From positions 434,001-498,000 of the forward strand of contig NGZR01000009.1 in NCBI GenBank assembly GCA_002197995.1: DNA of 64,000 bases. Direction: 5' to 3'. Below are positions 1 through 10,235 of the stretch, piece after piece. The notes beneath the pieces are model-generated. The model saw only the letters and a list, made by a program, of their open reading frames with translations, ran no database searches and was not told the origin of the DNA. How positions within the stretch are numbered: position 1 is the stretch's first letter; every line of letters starts with the position of its first letter. The stretch comes from Gaeumannomyces sp. JS-464 (taxonomy: Eukaryota; Ascomycota; Sordariomycetes; Magnaporthales; Magnaporthaceae). The position numbers and the translations under genes are program-made.

Positions 1-555
1 GTATACGTACGCTGGTCCCCGGGCCATATGGGAATCCCCGGAAACGAAAAGGCAAACGCCGAAGCAAAGTTGGGATCGGCCCTGCCAATACCCCAACATT
101 TTAAACCAACGGTGGCCGGAGTAAAGGCTTTAGCCCGGAAAACGGCCCGGGACGCCCGGAACGCATGGTTTAAGGACAACTTTCCGGATCGGTATAAGGC
201 TATAGGCCTCCCGCCGGCACCACAACATACGCCCGAAGCGTTGCAGCTGCACCGGAGGGTACTGCAACGGCTAATAGCCGCACGCACCGGTTACGGGGAT
301 TTCGACTGGTACCACCGAAAGTTCCAGCACGAAGACGATAACCCGTGCCGCTGCGGAAGAAACAAATCCCCTTCCCACCCTGTATTTTGCAGGTTGGCTA
401 AAACGGCAGAAAATAAATGGCCTATAGCGGACCCCTCCCCGGCTTCCGACAGGCCCGGATATTGGAAACGGCTATTTAAAAGCCTTTCCTTTTTGCTTCG
501 TTCGCCGAAGCTACCAATTATTACACTATCGCTGGACGATAACAACAGGGCCTAA
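1..555 (+). CDS. LINE ORF2 C-terminus: end of RNase H domain and Cys/His knuckle (5' partial)
   Basis: The frame is open from base 1 to the TAA at 553-555, with no RIP stop. It begins inside the RNase H domain with the typical W-x-P-G-H-x-G-I-x-G-N-E block. The usual final catalytic Asp (GNExAD in related RNases H) is Asn here (GNEKAN), as in LINE B. A Cys/His cluster follows (CRCGRN...H..FC, about residues 118-135), which is typical of the C-terminus of fungal LINE ORF2 proteins. RNase H would remove the RNA strand during target-primed reverse transcription. The protein ends L-D-D-N-N-R-A. As a fragment it cannot act alone. Confidence 0.85.
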   Translation, partial: VYVRWSPGHMGIPGNEKANAEAKLGSALPIPQHFKPTVAGVKALARKTARDARNAWFKDNFPDRYKAIGLPPAPQHTPEALQLHRRVLQRLIAARTGYGDFDWYHRKFQHEDDNPCRCGRNKSPSHPVFCRLAKTAENKWPIADPSPASDRPGYWKRLFKSLSFLLRSPKLPIITLSLDDNNRA

Positions 556-614
556 AAAGCCCGCATACATCCTTTTCCTTGTTCTCCTACACCTTTTACC
601 TTTTTCCTTTGTAC

Positions 615-1366
615 CACCAGGACTAACAGTAGGCTCGTTGGTCCCCCGCACCTCCGGCCGGGCCCTGGGGGTCCCGAGGACCTTCCAGCCTAAAACCCGG
701 CCCCACCCCTTTACCGGCATACTCGCCGGCCGAACGCACTACTACCACCCGCAGCGCTTTACAACGCCCTGGCGTATATATATACGCCCTACCGCCGATT
801 GCCCGCTCACTAACAAGGAGCGCTGGAACGCGGCCCGACCTTCGTGTGCCTTCGGGTTTAATTCTGCTAGCCGCCGGATAGCAACATGTAGCCTAATGTT
901 TAGCTTAGGTAGCGCTAGCACGTTATATGCCCCTTGGGAGGCAGGGACTGGTAAATCCGACTTACTAACGTTAATATATACTTATTACTTACCAGGACTA
1001 ACAGTAGGCTCGTTGGTCCCCCGCACTTCCGGCCGGGCCTTGGGGGTCCCGAGGACCTTCCAGCCTAAAACCCGGCCCCACCCCTTTACCGGCATACTCG
1101 CCGGCCGAACGCACTACTACCACCCGCAGCGCTTTACAACGCCCTGGCTATATATATACGCCCTACCGCCGATTGCCCGCTTATTAACAAGGAGCGCTGG
1201 AACGCGGCCCGACCTTCGTGTGCCTTCGAGTTTAATTCTGCTAGCCGCCGGATAGCAACATGTAGCCTAATGTTTAGCTTAGGTAGCGCTAGCACGTTAT
1301 ATGCCCTTGGGAGGCAGGGACTGGTAGATCCCGACTTACTAACTTAAATATACTTATTTACTTACC
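615..1366 (+). repeat. 376-bp tandem duplication of the LINE 3'UTR
   Basis: Two near-identical units start at 615 and 991 with the same ACCAGGACTAACAGTAGGCT block. Each runs to the CTTA-rich tail, so the period is 376 bp. Single units occur in reverse orientation at 12395-12770 and 18595-18960. The second unit begins exactly where the first unit's tail ends. This fits either a heavily 5'-truncated LINE copy inserted at the tail or an unequal-exchange duplication. The unit contains inverted repeats (CCGGC/GCCGG at 714-729; an 18-bp palindrome at 771-788). Confidence 0.9.
771..788. repeat. 18-bp palindrome in the LINE 3'UTR
   Basis: GGCGTATATATATACGCC is a perfect palindrome. It recurs at 12585-12602 in LINE A. 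In LINE B it is GGCGTA-AAA-TACGCC (about 18786), and in LINE C it is reduced to GGCG/CGCC (about 45991). The stem is retained while the centre changes, which suggests an RNA stem-loop in the 3'UTR. Some LINE reverse transcriptases recognise such structures; that role is inferred here. Confidence 0.6.
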
Positions 1367-1367
1367 C

Positions 1368-2476
1368 ATATTACGGAGTAACTTAGCCTACCTTTATTTG
1401 GTCGAGGTTGTAAGCTTATATCTCGTCCTTTTCGATTTTTTAAGCACGATTGGATGCCTAATGCCGGTTATATCCCTTGCTGGATACGGATAAAATTTTG
1501 TAATATGTAAAAAGGTGGACTTTTAAATCGGGAATGCTTCGGGCCAGTATTTACTCCTGCTCCTTTGGTTGCATAATACATTGGAGCTAACCGCGTTAAG
1601 GAAGCAAAAACGATGCCTTATGGAAAAAATTGTATATTTAACGCTTAAAAAGCTGCAAGTAGTCGTTTGCGCTGCCAGGACAAGTTAAAATTTAATTGGA
1701 TGCTTAAAATTTCGAAATGTACTCGGCCGGCGGCGAGGCGAAATAAACAAGCCTAAGTAACTTTAGGCTTCCGTGTAAAAAACGCAATTAGGAAATCATG
1801 GAAAATGCACATCCCCTATACACGTTTATCCCTTTTTATCCATTTTTACCGCCGTGTATCGGTATTTTATTCCCGATTTAATACGCAAAGGGCCATTATA
1901 GCAAACATGCCCTTTTTGCAATGGTTACAAACTAATCGAGCCCGTGCAAGCCATTAAACAAATACCAAAAGAAAATACCTAAAGTTAATTAATAATAATA
2001 AACCTTCCAAAAGCTACCAAACATGTAACCCAAACAACCAAATAATCCCACTTTAAACACCGTAACGCCAAAAAGCATGCCGATAACTCCCTAAAATGCA
2101 CCTTTTGGAATAATTATTCCTTAAGCTTTAATATTTAAATTTACCAGCTGCTAACCAGCTATTAACCAGTTGCTAACCAGCCGCTCTTTTAAGCATGGAA
2201 AGCCCGCGCTTCGGCATTCCTTTTGGGCTTTTTGCCGCCGCTAAACTTGGGGAAGGGCCTTTTTAAGGAAAGGTGTCTTTTTTAAGAAAGGCGACTTGTT
2301 TTTAATGTACTTGGGAAGCGGCGTTTCCTTTTGGGGTTATTAAGGTCCGCTATATACGGTTCGACAAATTTTAAAACTTATTCCACAAAGTTCGCCATTT
2401 GCTTGTTAAAAAGAGCTTTGTAATAAAAAAGGAGGAAAAAAGGGGGACTTTAAAAAGGGAAGTTTAAAAGGGCAAA
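1368..2476. other. AT-rich interval, no gene supported
   Basis: No coherent reading frame, no repeat shared with other parts of the window and no RNA gene was recognised. TAA/TTA is very frequent, as in the RIP-affected elements. The part from 2100 to 2476 may hold the 3' exon and UTR of the minus-strand small secreted protein gene just to the right. Confidence 0.5.
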
Positions 2477-2663
2477 CTTAACTTACCATAGCGGCAATTG
2501 TCGAAGCAAACGGCTGGGAGCAGTCCGGTTTACCCTCGTCCTCGTAAAGGTTACAATCTATCTCGCAAGTGCGCAATAAGGCCGGCTTATCGCAAATTAA
2601 TTTAAATTTCGCCACGGCGGCAATGGCGCCAAAAAGGACGAGGAAAAAGGAAATAGCGTGCAT
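2477..2663 (-). pseudogene. Small secreted cysteine-containing protein, first exon
   Basis: The ATG is at 2663. The first about 18 residues form a clear signal peptide (MHAISFFLVLFGAIAAVA), followed by a short mature segment with four Cys (K-L-I-C-D, R-T-C-E-I-D-C, P-D-C). The frame then runs into GTAAGTTAAG directly after a GCTATG, a textbook 5' splice donor (about 2488 downward), so this is probably exon 1. A pyrimidine-rich stretch and several AG acceptors lie at about 2410-2440, but no second exon could be fixed, and a TAA follows within a few codons of each candidate. Size, signal peptide and cysteines resemble fungal small secreted proteins or effectors. No family is recognised. It may be dead through RIP. 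Confidence 0.5.
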
Positions 2664-2683
2664 TTTGTTAATGGTTAGCGGTT

Positions 2684-2710
2684 ATATATGTATATATATA
2701 TGTATATATA
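2684..2710. repeat. TATATG/TATA microsatellite
   Basis: A short alternating TATATGTATATATATATG tract lies 20-45 bp upstream of the ATG of the minus-strand secreted-protein exon. It could provide a TATA-type promoter sequence, but it is simple-sequence DNA and nothing else supports that role. Confidence 0.5.
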
Positions 2711-3570
2711 AAAACTGGTTATTAAAATTTAAAAAACGGCTGTAATAAAAGGTAGGAAAAGGAAGCAAAAAGGATAAAAAGGGAAAAAAAAATGGGCAAA
2801 GCAATGTAATAAATAATGTTATATTGGATGTTAAAAATAATGTTTGGGAAAAAATGTTTAAATTTAATTAAAACAATAGCGCCGCTTTTAATATATACAT
2901 TATTAGTTGACACCATTTCTTTTTTTAAGCCCTTTTATTAAAGAACAAAACGACTAACATATTAATATGGTTATAATTGCGCCGCTAGCGAAGTTTATTA
3001 CGATAAATCGAAATGCTGGCTTTGCCTTTCTCTTTTTACAGTATAATCGCAGCGTTTCCATGTTTTTTTTTGTAATTTGGGCAAGCCGATCCATATTGGG
3101 ATTATGGATGCTATATTGCTATAATTAAGTGTAAATGGTCGTTAATAAGCGCAAATACCACTAATTAAAAACCTGGGCAACTAAATGCGCCTTAATTGGC
3201 TTTCCATAATAAGCCCGCCATTTATTGCAAAAAATATTAACGCGCGGTTCGGTTAGGCAATTACCGGGATAATAAATCGAATAAATGGGTGTTAATGTTA
3301 AATCGCTAAAGCAAAAAGCGGTAAAACCCGCCGGTTATTTTAAACTTAACCTTTCGAAAAAAATAAGGCATTTTTAAAAAAAGAAAATAAAAATATAACA
3401 ATAAATCCATACAAAAAAAAGGTTACTATAAAAAAAGGTACATTATTCGGCGGCTGCTAAAACGGTAAAAACATTTATCGAACCGCATTGCCTATTCGAG
3501 CTTGCGAAATCCTTACTAAAGTAAAAAAAAAAGAAAAGAAAAAAAGGAAAAAAAGAAAAAGTGTCCCAAA
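2711..3570. other. AT-rich interval, no gene supported
   Basis: Mostly A/T-rich with A-tracts (for example 3365-3430 and an AAAAAGAAAAG run at 3520-3560). The short open frames here have no recognisable content. No RNA gene or terminal repeats were seen. Confidence 0.5.
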
Positions 3571-4309
3571 ATTATCCATATATGCATTTTCGTTTTATAG
3601 CTTTTTACATTTTAACTTTAGGCTTGCGGTACATCGGCAGCCTTTGCTTTGTCCTTTCCTTATTGCGCGTGCGCGCTTCGAACGCGTTAAACGGGCTTTA
3701 AAACTGGCTTTTGCTGCCCGTTTTATAATTAACCCAGTACTTTTGCGGCTCCAGCCCGCCGCTGCCGCTGCCGCTGCCCTCGGGCGGCGGCGGCGCCGTC
3801 GTCTCCTCGAGGATCCACGGCGGCAAAACCCCGCGGGACGTGTAATCCTCCTCCCACTTGCGCAGGAATTTGCTTTCGCCGCCCGTGCCCGACGGCTCGC
3901 CCTAGCGGCCTTCCGCGCGCGCCTTTTCGATTACGGTCTCGTATTTTGGGTGCTCCCACTGGGTCGTTTCGGACTCGTGGTTTAAATAATAAACGCGCCT
4001 TTTCTCGTCGCGCCGCCGCTCTTAACGCTTAGGCACGGGGTGGTTATCGGCGTTGAGCTTTAGCGCAAAGGCTGGCAGGTTCGAAGCGGAAGCGTTTAGG
4101 ACGCCGGCGGTTTGCAAAGCCCGGAATTTGGCCGGGTGCAAATACGAAACGGTCCGGGTCGCGTGCTGGCAGTAATAGGCCACGCCGTTTTCGGTAAAGT
4201 GCTTCGTGTAGCGGTTCGGCACGGCGAGGTCCCGGGTCGATAGCTTGATTTTTTCGAGCTTTTTTAGCGAAAGCTTATCGGTGTTTTCCATAATCGTCGT
4301 AATATCCAT
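3571..4309 (-). pseudogene. WW-domain protein, RIP-degraded
   Basis: The reading frame starts at ATG 4309 and stays in one frame through several premature stops. Residues about 28-65 look like a WW-type module (GVAYYCQHATRTVSYLHP), although the usual first Trp is absent. After a TAA at about 4022-4024 the same frame continues into a second, better module (RRVYYLNHESETTQWEHPK). It then runs through a TAG near 3903 and an acidic/Pro-rich part (ILEETTAPPPPEGSGSGSGG), and further to about 3580. Each stop can be explained by CAA/CAG to TAA/TAG. WW domains bind Pro-rich ligands; the full identity of the protein is not known. Confidence is good for WW-like content and low for the gene's limits. Confidence 0.6.
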
Positions 4310-4973
4310 TATTGGGTTTAATAAAAGTTGTGGTATTTTGTAAAAAATGTTTTAAGCTTATTTAAAAAGTTGGAAAAAGGGCAATATTAAACGGCTGTTA
4401 TAAACGGGCCGGGGCGGTCGCCTTTTTATTTTAAGCTTTAACTTACGCATGTACCGCTTTAGTTCGCTAACATTATTAGTGTTAAATGCTTCCCTCGACG
4501 GGGGCAGCATTTAATTAAGCAGGATTCGTATCCCTATATACGCGTTCGTGGGATGGGATAAGCTTAGCAAAGTTTTTCGGGCTGTTTAAAAAAATCCCTC
4601 CCGAATGCTTTTTAATAAGCTCCTTTAATCCATCCTTCCCGCATTGCACGCTATGGATAGCTTAAAAGCTTTTCGTACCTCCCTTATATTGCTTTTAATT
4701 AGGTTTTTAAACTATGCTATAGGGATTTGCGCTAATGGTTTAATACGGGAAGCACTCGGCAAGCTACATGCATATCGGTTTCGAGCTAACTGTTTGCTAC
4801 TATATATAACCATACCCATTTAAATATCCAAAATTCCGCTTACTTTCGCGCTTAACGGGCTGGATTTTTTTATAATGCATAATTTTTTTTACTATTTTTA
4901 AAAAAAAACGCTATACATGTTATAACATTAAAGTTTATCCAACCTGTCGAAAGCCCGTTTTGCCGCCCTTTAT
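4310..4973. other. Interval without supported gene
   Basis: No reading frame, repeat or RNA gene could be supported. It lies between the 5' end of the WW-domain pseudogene and the 3' end of the Hce2-domain pseudogene, both on the minus strand, so it may contain their promoter and 3'UTR. Confidence 0.5.
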
Positions 4974-5880
4974 TTAATAAATGCCCCAAGCAATATCCAC
5001 CGTAGCGCTAACCGTTATGCTAAAGCAAGGCATAACGCCTTTGGCACCGACCTTACCGCCGCCGCTAAACTGCCTAATAAAGTCGTTAATTACGTTAATA
5101 ACGTTTTAGCCCCCGACCCGGAACTGGACGGCGCCGCCCGTACCGCCCGTACGCTCGATGCCGAAGCGGCACGGCCCGTAGCTCGCAATCGTACGCTGGC
5201 CCACGATGCCGTGCGTCCAATCGGTAGTCGCGTCGCTTTTAATATTCCTAATAAGCTGCTGGCAGTTCGATACGGTGGGCGAAACGTCGCTGCCCTGGTT
5301 ATTAAACGTTAAACCGCCGCAATGGTCCCGGCCCGGCGGTATATCGCACGGGTAAAAAGGCGAGCTTTTTATGCTGGACGTATCCTAAGATTGGAACGCG
5401 CGGTCGAAGCTGCAAACGGGCAGTTGGACCATACCGAGAATGTTAACGTTAAGGCCGGCTAGGCTTTTTCGGATTTCGTTATTGCTAATAACAAGCTGGG
5501 TAATATTAAGCGCCTTATTTTGCCTACCGTTAAATACCTAAATGGCGAAAAAGCTTTTAACGATATTTTTTTGGTTATTTTTTTATAACTGTTTTCCGAA
5601 AGCGAATTTAGGCCGATAAAAGCGGAAAACGAGTTCGTTTTGCACTTTTCCTGGCAAAAACTGTTTTTAGCCGGGCACGGGGTGCAAATCCCGGCGTTTC
5701 CTTTCGGGTAAACGAGGTAGTAAAGCTTATCGTCGTAGCAAACGCGGGTTTCGCTGGCCGTTTGGTCGCTAACGTATTTATAAGCCGGGTTACCGTTGCA
5801 GCCTTCGCCCGAGTCGAAAAAAAAAGCGTATGTTTTAAAGCGGCGCTAAAAGGCGGGGACGGCAAATCCGAAAAATGTTT
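4974..5880 (-). pseudogene. Hce2 (Ecp2-type) domain secreted protein, frameshifted and RIP-degraded
   Basis: Two minus-strand frames join near 5585. The upstream part (5871-5588) is open for about 95 codons without an ATG and is Cys-rich (E-G-C-N, R-V-C-Y, I-C-T-P-C-P, F-C-Q-E-K-C). The downstream part (to the TAA at 4974-4976) carries an Hce2-like domain. It opens with a C-G-G-L-T-F-N-N block, then an S-P-T-V-S-N-C block, then I-A-S-Y-G-P-C-R-F-G, then V-G-G, and closes with G-K-V-G-A-K-G-V-M-P-C. The order and Cys spacing match the Hce2 / putative necrosis-inducing factor family. Such domains occur alone in effectors and at the C-terminus of killer-toxin-like chitinases. It is broken by at least three in-frame stops (including the TAG/TAA at about 5380, 5145 and 5545) and one frameshift. 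The N-terminus may have been lost at the LINE scrap upstream. Confidence 0.7.
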
Positions 5881-5933
5881 AAAAGGTGCTTAACCACGTT
5901 ATAAAAGCTTTAACAACTGTGTGCTTATTTATG

Positions 5934-6153
5934 TAGTTACCGTACGTCTTATATATTTATACGGAAGGTAAGCTAAGCGGGTGCATGCTGGAAAAAGTGC
6001 GGCTATCCTTTGTAAGCAAGTTGTTTGCTTGCTAGGCAAGCCCGCTTTAGGCCTTTTAGCGTTAAAAGTCGGTTTAGCCGCTGCGATTAAAAAGTGGTTT
6101 TTCGGGACCGTATTAATACGGGCCGCAAAGCGGAAGCGGAAATGCAAAAGTGT
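5934..6153 (-). mobile_element. Internal LINE ORF2 scrap
   Basis: About 220 bp align by eye with LINE A 13738-13935, the stretch between RT and RNase H in ORF2, in the same orientation. Shared landmarks are the TATATTTATA block, GGCAAGCCCGCTTTAGGCC against GGTAAGCCTGCCTTAGGCC, and ACGGGCCGCAAA. Neither end is a LINE end, so this is a truncated relic. It lies directly upstream of the Hce2 pseudogene. Confidence 0.7.
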
Positions 6154-8321
6154 GTTTGCATATACGAAGGCATTTCGTTACCCACTAGGTTAAAGTATAA
6201 CCTTCCGGTGGTATTAGCAAAAGCTTTTTAATTAATATCACGTTTATTACTATTACTTCGCGCGATAATAGGCAAGCGCTAACGCGAAAGCCAAAAACAA
6301 ATACGGCTCGATTGCGCTTTATTATACGTGTAAATTAAGCGAAGCCGCTTTCGTCGATTTGCTTTTTGCTAATAACGCGGATGCTTTTAAGCAAAACGCG
6401 TATGGTAATATCGGCTTTCGCTATCGCTATTATAAAATGTCCCGACGACCTCGTAATTAAAATCCTTGGATTAATTCGGGGCTCGTTCGATACGCGAAAC
6501 AATTTCGGTCGGTTTTTGCTTTAATAAACTCGGCGAAACGCTAACACTAGTTTTAAAACCATATTGCGGGGTAAAACCGAACGGAAACGAGTTAACCTTT
6601 TTAAACCGGCCCAGTTAATTTGCCAAACTGTCGGCGGCGGAACGGAACAAGTTTTATCCGGCATACGAAAAAGGGAAAGGTGGTATAACGCATATGCATT
6701 ACGGTTTATAATAGCAAACGTTTATTTTTACAGCTATGGAATTTGCGACTAAAAAAACGTCGACATTTGCTAAAAATGCCAAAGCTTTGGAACCTTTTAT
6801 TTCGAATTGTTATATGTTTTGCGGAAATACGCCATTTAACCTTACGCCGAATCCTCCGATAGCACGAAAGGGTTTTATATTAACGATAATTAAAAGGTCG
6901 GCGAAAAGGAAGCGCCCGTTTAAAAAAACCTCGGGGGTATTACATAACCATGCCTAAGCAAATCGAGAAAATTAGGGAAACCGGATAAACGGTATCGGAT
7001 GGTTAGGAAAAACGTTATACCCACGTGTTAAGCGCAAAAGTGGAAGGAAATTAGCAAAGGCAAATTTTAGGCATAAAACGAGGTACGGAAAGATTTAATC
7101 TTTTCGTTAACTTTACTTCCTTAAAATACCTTAACTTAATAAGGGCTTATTAAGCTAAGTGTCGAAGTGATTAAAAAGCTAATAAAAGCTATTTGTTAAA
7201 CGAAAAACCTCCGGAGCCGCGCAGCGCATCGTGGTGTTAAACTGCCTAAGCTTTAAGCATCCCGTTATTTAAATCCTATAAGCGGCTAGTGTTATAGCGT
7301 GGCGCTTAGGAAGTCGCTAAGCCGCTATAGCGACCGATCGATAAAAAGCCCGTGCATTAAACCCACGGTTAAAGAAAACGTTACACGTGGGAATAGGTGC
7401 AACGCACTTAATCCCTTTTTTATACTTCTTACTTTTAAATAATTATATTAACCTGGTATTTATTACAGCCTTACCTTTTTGCTTTACGTGATTTTTAACA
7501 ATTAGGACGGGGCTATGGTTTGCGTGCTCGGGTCGGCCGGTTTATAGGCTGTCCGGGTCGTTTCGCTGCCTGCTCGACTAGTTACTTAGGTTATAAAACC
7601 CGGTCGGATGTTTCCGCGCGCATGTTTTTGGCAGTTAGGTGGAAGGAGCTAGCAAATGCAGCCGCCGGTCCGCTTTGCTTTCAACTTTGCTAAATTAACC
7701 CAAAATTAAAAAAAAGGGGGAAAATGTTAGCAAAGCTTTAAAGCAACCTTTTAAATGGAAATTAACGTTAACGGTTATGTTTTTAAGCTAAGCTAATTAA
7801 ACCGCCCCTTACGTTAAAAGGCTTCCGGCATACCAAGCTATTTTTACCGCTTAATAGCATATAAAATTCAATTTAATGCTAAAGCGGGCAGTTAGCCCTG
7901 GATATTTGTGGAAAAAATAAAGTGTTAGCGTAATTGCTTTGCGTGCGCCTTGGATCCCACAGCGGGTATTGGTTCCGTTTAGCAGCCTAAACAAATGCTG
8001 CGCGTAACAGCTTAAACGAGGCTTAAAAACTGCTTATTTCGTAACCAAAAAATTTTAAACAATCGCAATACATAATCGAGTAGTTTGCCGAACTTTGCTT
8101 ACTTTAAAATTCGGATAAAAGCCCAAATCCTCCTTTTTAAATGTTAATAGGAAAGAGATTCGAGTGCTTTAACCTTACGAGTTTTTAATATCCAAATTAC
8201 CTATTTTACAATAAGTTCCTCCGTTAACGATCTCGTTTAAAACGTTTAATCTTTTACAGTTTTAATAAAAGCTAAGTTGCGGCCGGACTACTTACCTTTT
8301 AACCTAATAATATAACCCAAA
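6154..8321. other. 2.2-kb interval with no supported gene
   Basis: The sequence is strongly TAA/TTA-rich. Short open frames (for example around 6564-6957) show no recognisable motif, no consistent frame over more than about 70 codons and no similarity to other parts of the window. No tRNA or rRNA was seen. It is probably decayed DNA of unknown origin. Confidence 0.45.
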
Positions 8322-9640
8322 ATTCCATTTTTAAAAGGTTTAGCGACGTACCCCCTTTCCTTTTCGGGTTTTTATACCCATTTCGCCGCGAAGCTCGATA
8401 ATACTAACAATTGGGCTTTTTCGCTAAACGCTTCCCCTAACCATAGGCCGAATGCCCCCACGCATAGCCAGTAGGATTTCCTTTCGCTTAATTGCGAGGA
8501 GGCGGCTACTTTTTTTTACGAATAGCTTATTTGGAAAATGCCCGTGCCCTATCGCGAGCGGTGGAACCTGGTATCGTGGATAACCTCGCTACTTTTTGCC
8601 TTTCGCTACATGTTTTATTTCGCCAAAAACCTTAACCTTAACGAAAGGTCCGCCTTTGCAAATATCCGGCTATGCATCGTACGTATTAACGGCTTCCCAC
8701 CCGGCGTGTTCGTCCGGGACACGTATTTTATTAACCATTACGCCCGCCACCACCGCGAGCTCCGGACCGCGTGCAATACTAGCGAAAAGTCGATAAACGG
8801 GAAAGCGGCCGTTTTTACTTTAGCGAAGTACCTGTTTTAAAAGGCGCTTAAAATCGGGGGGAGGTTTATTGTCGTATCGGGCGTAGGATATGGTCGATCG
8901 TGGTTTGCTGCGTTTAATGCTAAAGTTAAACGAAATCGCGATTATAAATGAAGTTCCGGTAGCGAACTGGGTTTTGGATAAGCGCGCGTGCTAGTTGTCG
9001 ATAATTAACGGGCTTTTTCTTTTAAACCCGGGGCCGGACGAGGAAAAGAATATCGTGCGCGGCATCGCGTCGCTATTTCCCGGCTTCGAGCTGCCTATCG
9101 CGACCTACCTTTTGTTTTTAAAACCGAGGCAGCCTAAAAACTAAAGCTTTGTTAAATAGTTTAAAAGTTTGGGGTTTATTCCTAATTTTTATACCAAAAG
9201 TACGAACTTTTCCACTTATACCCGTACTGCCACGGCGAAGCTATAATATTAACGTATTTTTGCAAAAAGGCTTTTTTACATCATCCGCCGCCGCTATCGC
9301 AATAGCAGCATTTGGACCGGAAAATACCCGAACTGGTGCAGTTCGAGGCCTTTATACTTAACCTCGCCATTTTAAATCACAAGGAAAAAAAAATCCAAAA
9401 GCTAAAAGCAAAGGGTATTCCGCTGCGCTACGTTAATATTAAAAATAGTAACATCCCGAACGATATTATTTAACGAAATCCGTTTTTATATAGGAAAATA
9501 CCGACCCGTATTATAAAAAAATGGAACTTGGACGAAATCGATAAGGCGAATAGCGTTTTTAACCGGCCGGAAAAGATGGGTATAGCAAAGCCATATTATA
9601 ACTACGGCACGCTTTACAAACGTTTATAATTAGTGGCCGG
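8322..9640 (+). pseudogene. Unrecognised degraded protein-coding gene
   Basis: One frame is nearly open from about 8322 to 8925, interrupted only by TAG/TAA codons near 8478, 8524 and 8838. It includes an in-frame ATG at 8538 followed by about 100 uninterrupted residues (begins MPVPYRERWNLVSW) and ends in a glycine-rich ALKIGGRFIVVSGVGYG stretch. Coding character then continues in other frames. 8910-9144 is open except for one TAG (ends LPIATYLLFLKPRQPKN). 9195-9630 carries KIPELVQFEAFILNLAIL and KGIPLRYVNIKN with two stops. Together this suggests one gene of about 430 codons broken by RIP stops and at least two frameshifts. I do not recognise the family. The GGRF-VVSG block faintly recalls methyltransferases but is not enough for a call. 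Confidence 0.5.
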
Positions 9641-10235
9641 CATTAGGTAAGCAATTTCGCAAAAAATGGGTGGTTTTAAAAAACCCTTTTTATAGGAAGG
9701 GTTTCGGTAATAGCGATCGGTTTAGCACAAAACGGGGATTTGCAAAAATCGCCAGCTAACAATCTTTCGCAATAAGGAAATATAAATCGAATACTAATTT
9801 TGCATTTTATTAATCGTATGTTATTGCTAAATGCGCCCATTTAAAAAAGGTTTACATACGTGGTCGAATTCGGGGGTTAGGTTGTCGAATATACCGCCAC
9901 TGCATATAAAAAAGTAAATGGAAGGTAAAAATATAACAAACGTATACGGCAAAACTTTTCAAACCAGGTTTGCCGTAAAGATTTACTCCGAGGGTTAAAT
10001 ATTAACATACGTGTCGTTTGCGAACGCTATATAATATGTACACCATTTTTTAAGCATAAAGTCCTTATTACTAGTACTGCTCCCTAACCACTAACCATTT
10101 CCAACTTGTATCGTGCTTTATACCATGCTCCTCGATCGTAAACTAACTGCCCACAAGTACCGTTCGTAGCTACCGGTGGCCGGTTTTGGCTGCTTGCAAG
10201 GTTAAACGTAATAGTAGCAGCAGCAATAACAGCAG
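9641..10235. other. Interval without supported gene
   Basis: No frame, repeat or RNA gene is supported. The right part (about 10195-10235, with imperfect GTAGCAGCAGCAATAACAGC triplets) is immediately 3' of the minus-strand secreted-protein gene and is probably its 3'UTR. Confidence 0.45.

Larger units (their letters stand above)
1..1367 (+). mobile_element. Tad1-like LINE, 3' end (copy R1)
   Basis: This is the 3' end of a non-LTR retrotransposon on the plus strand; its 5' part lies outside the window. It contains the C-terminus of ORF2 (RNase H end plus a Cys/His knuckle) up to 555, then a 3'UTR that occurs twice in tandem, then a short CTTA-rich tail ending near 1367. The same sequence recurs on the minus strand at 12339-13350 and, split by an insertion, at 18561-19046 and 27261-27870. 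Assignment to the Tad1 clade rests on the ORF order (ORF1 with zinc knuckles, then EN-RT-RNase H) seen in those sister copies. Confidence 0.9.

Noticed and set aside
3488..3985. 165-codon plus-strand frame with Lys-rich start and Ala-rich middle
   Set aside because: Antisense to the WW-domain pseudogene and partly translated from an AAAAAG tract; low complexity.
7200..7400. Possible structured RNA (GCGGCTAG/GCTATAGCG-type inverted words)
   Set aside because: No cloverleaf, no conserved tRNA boxes and no repeat elsewhere in the window.
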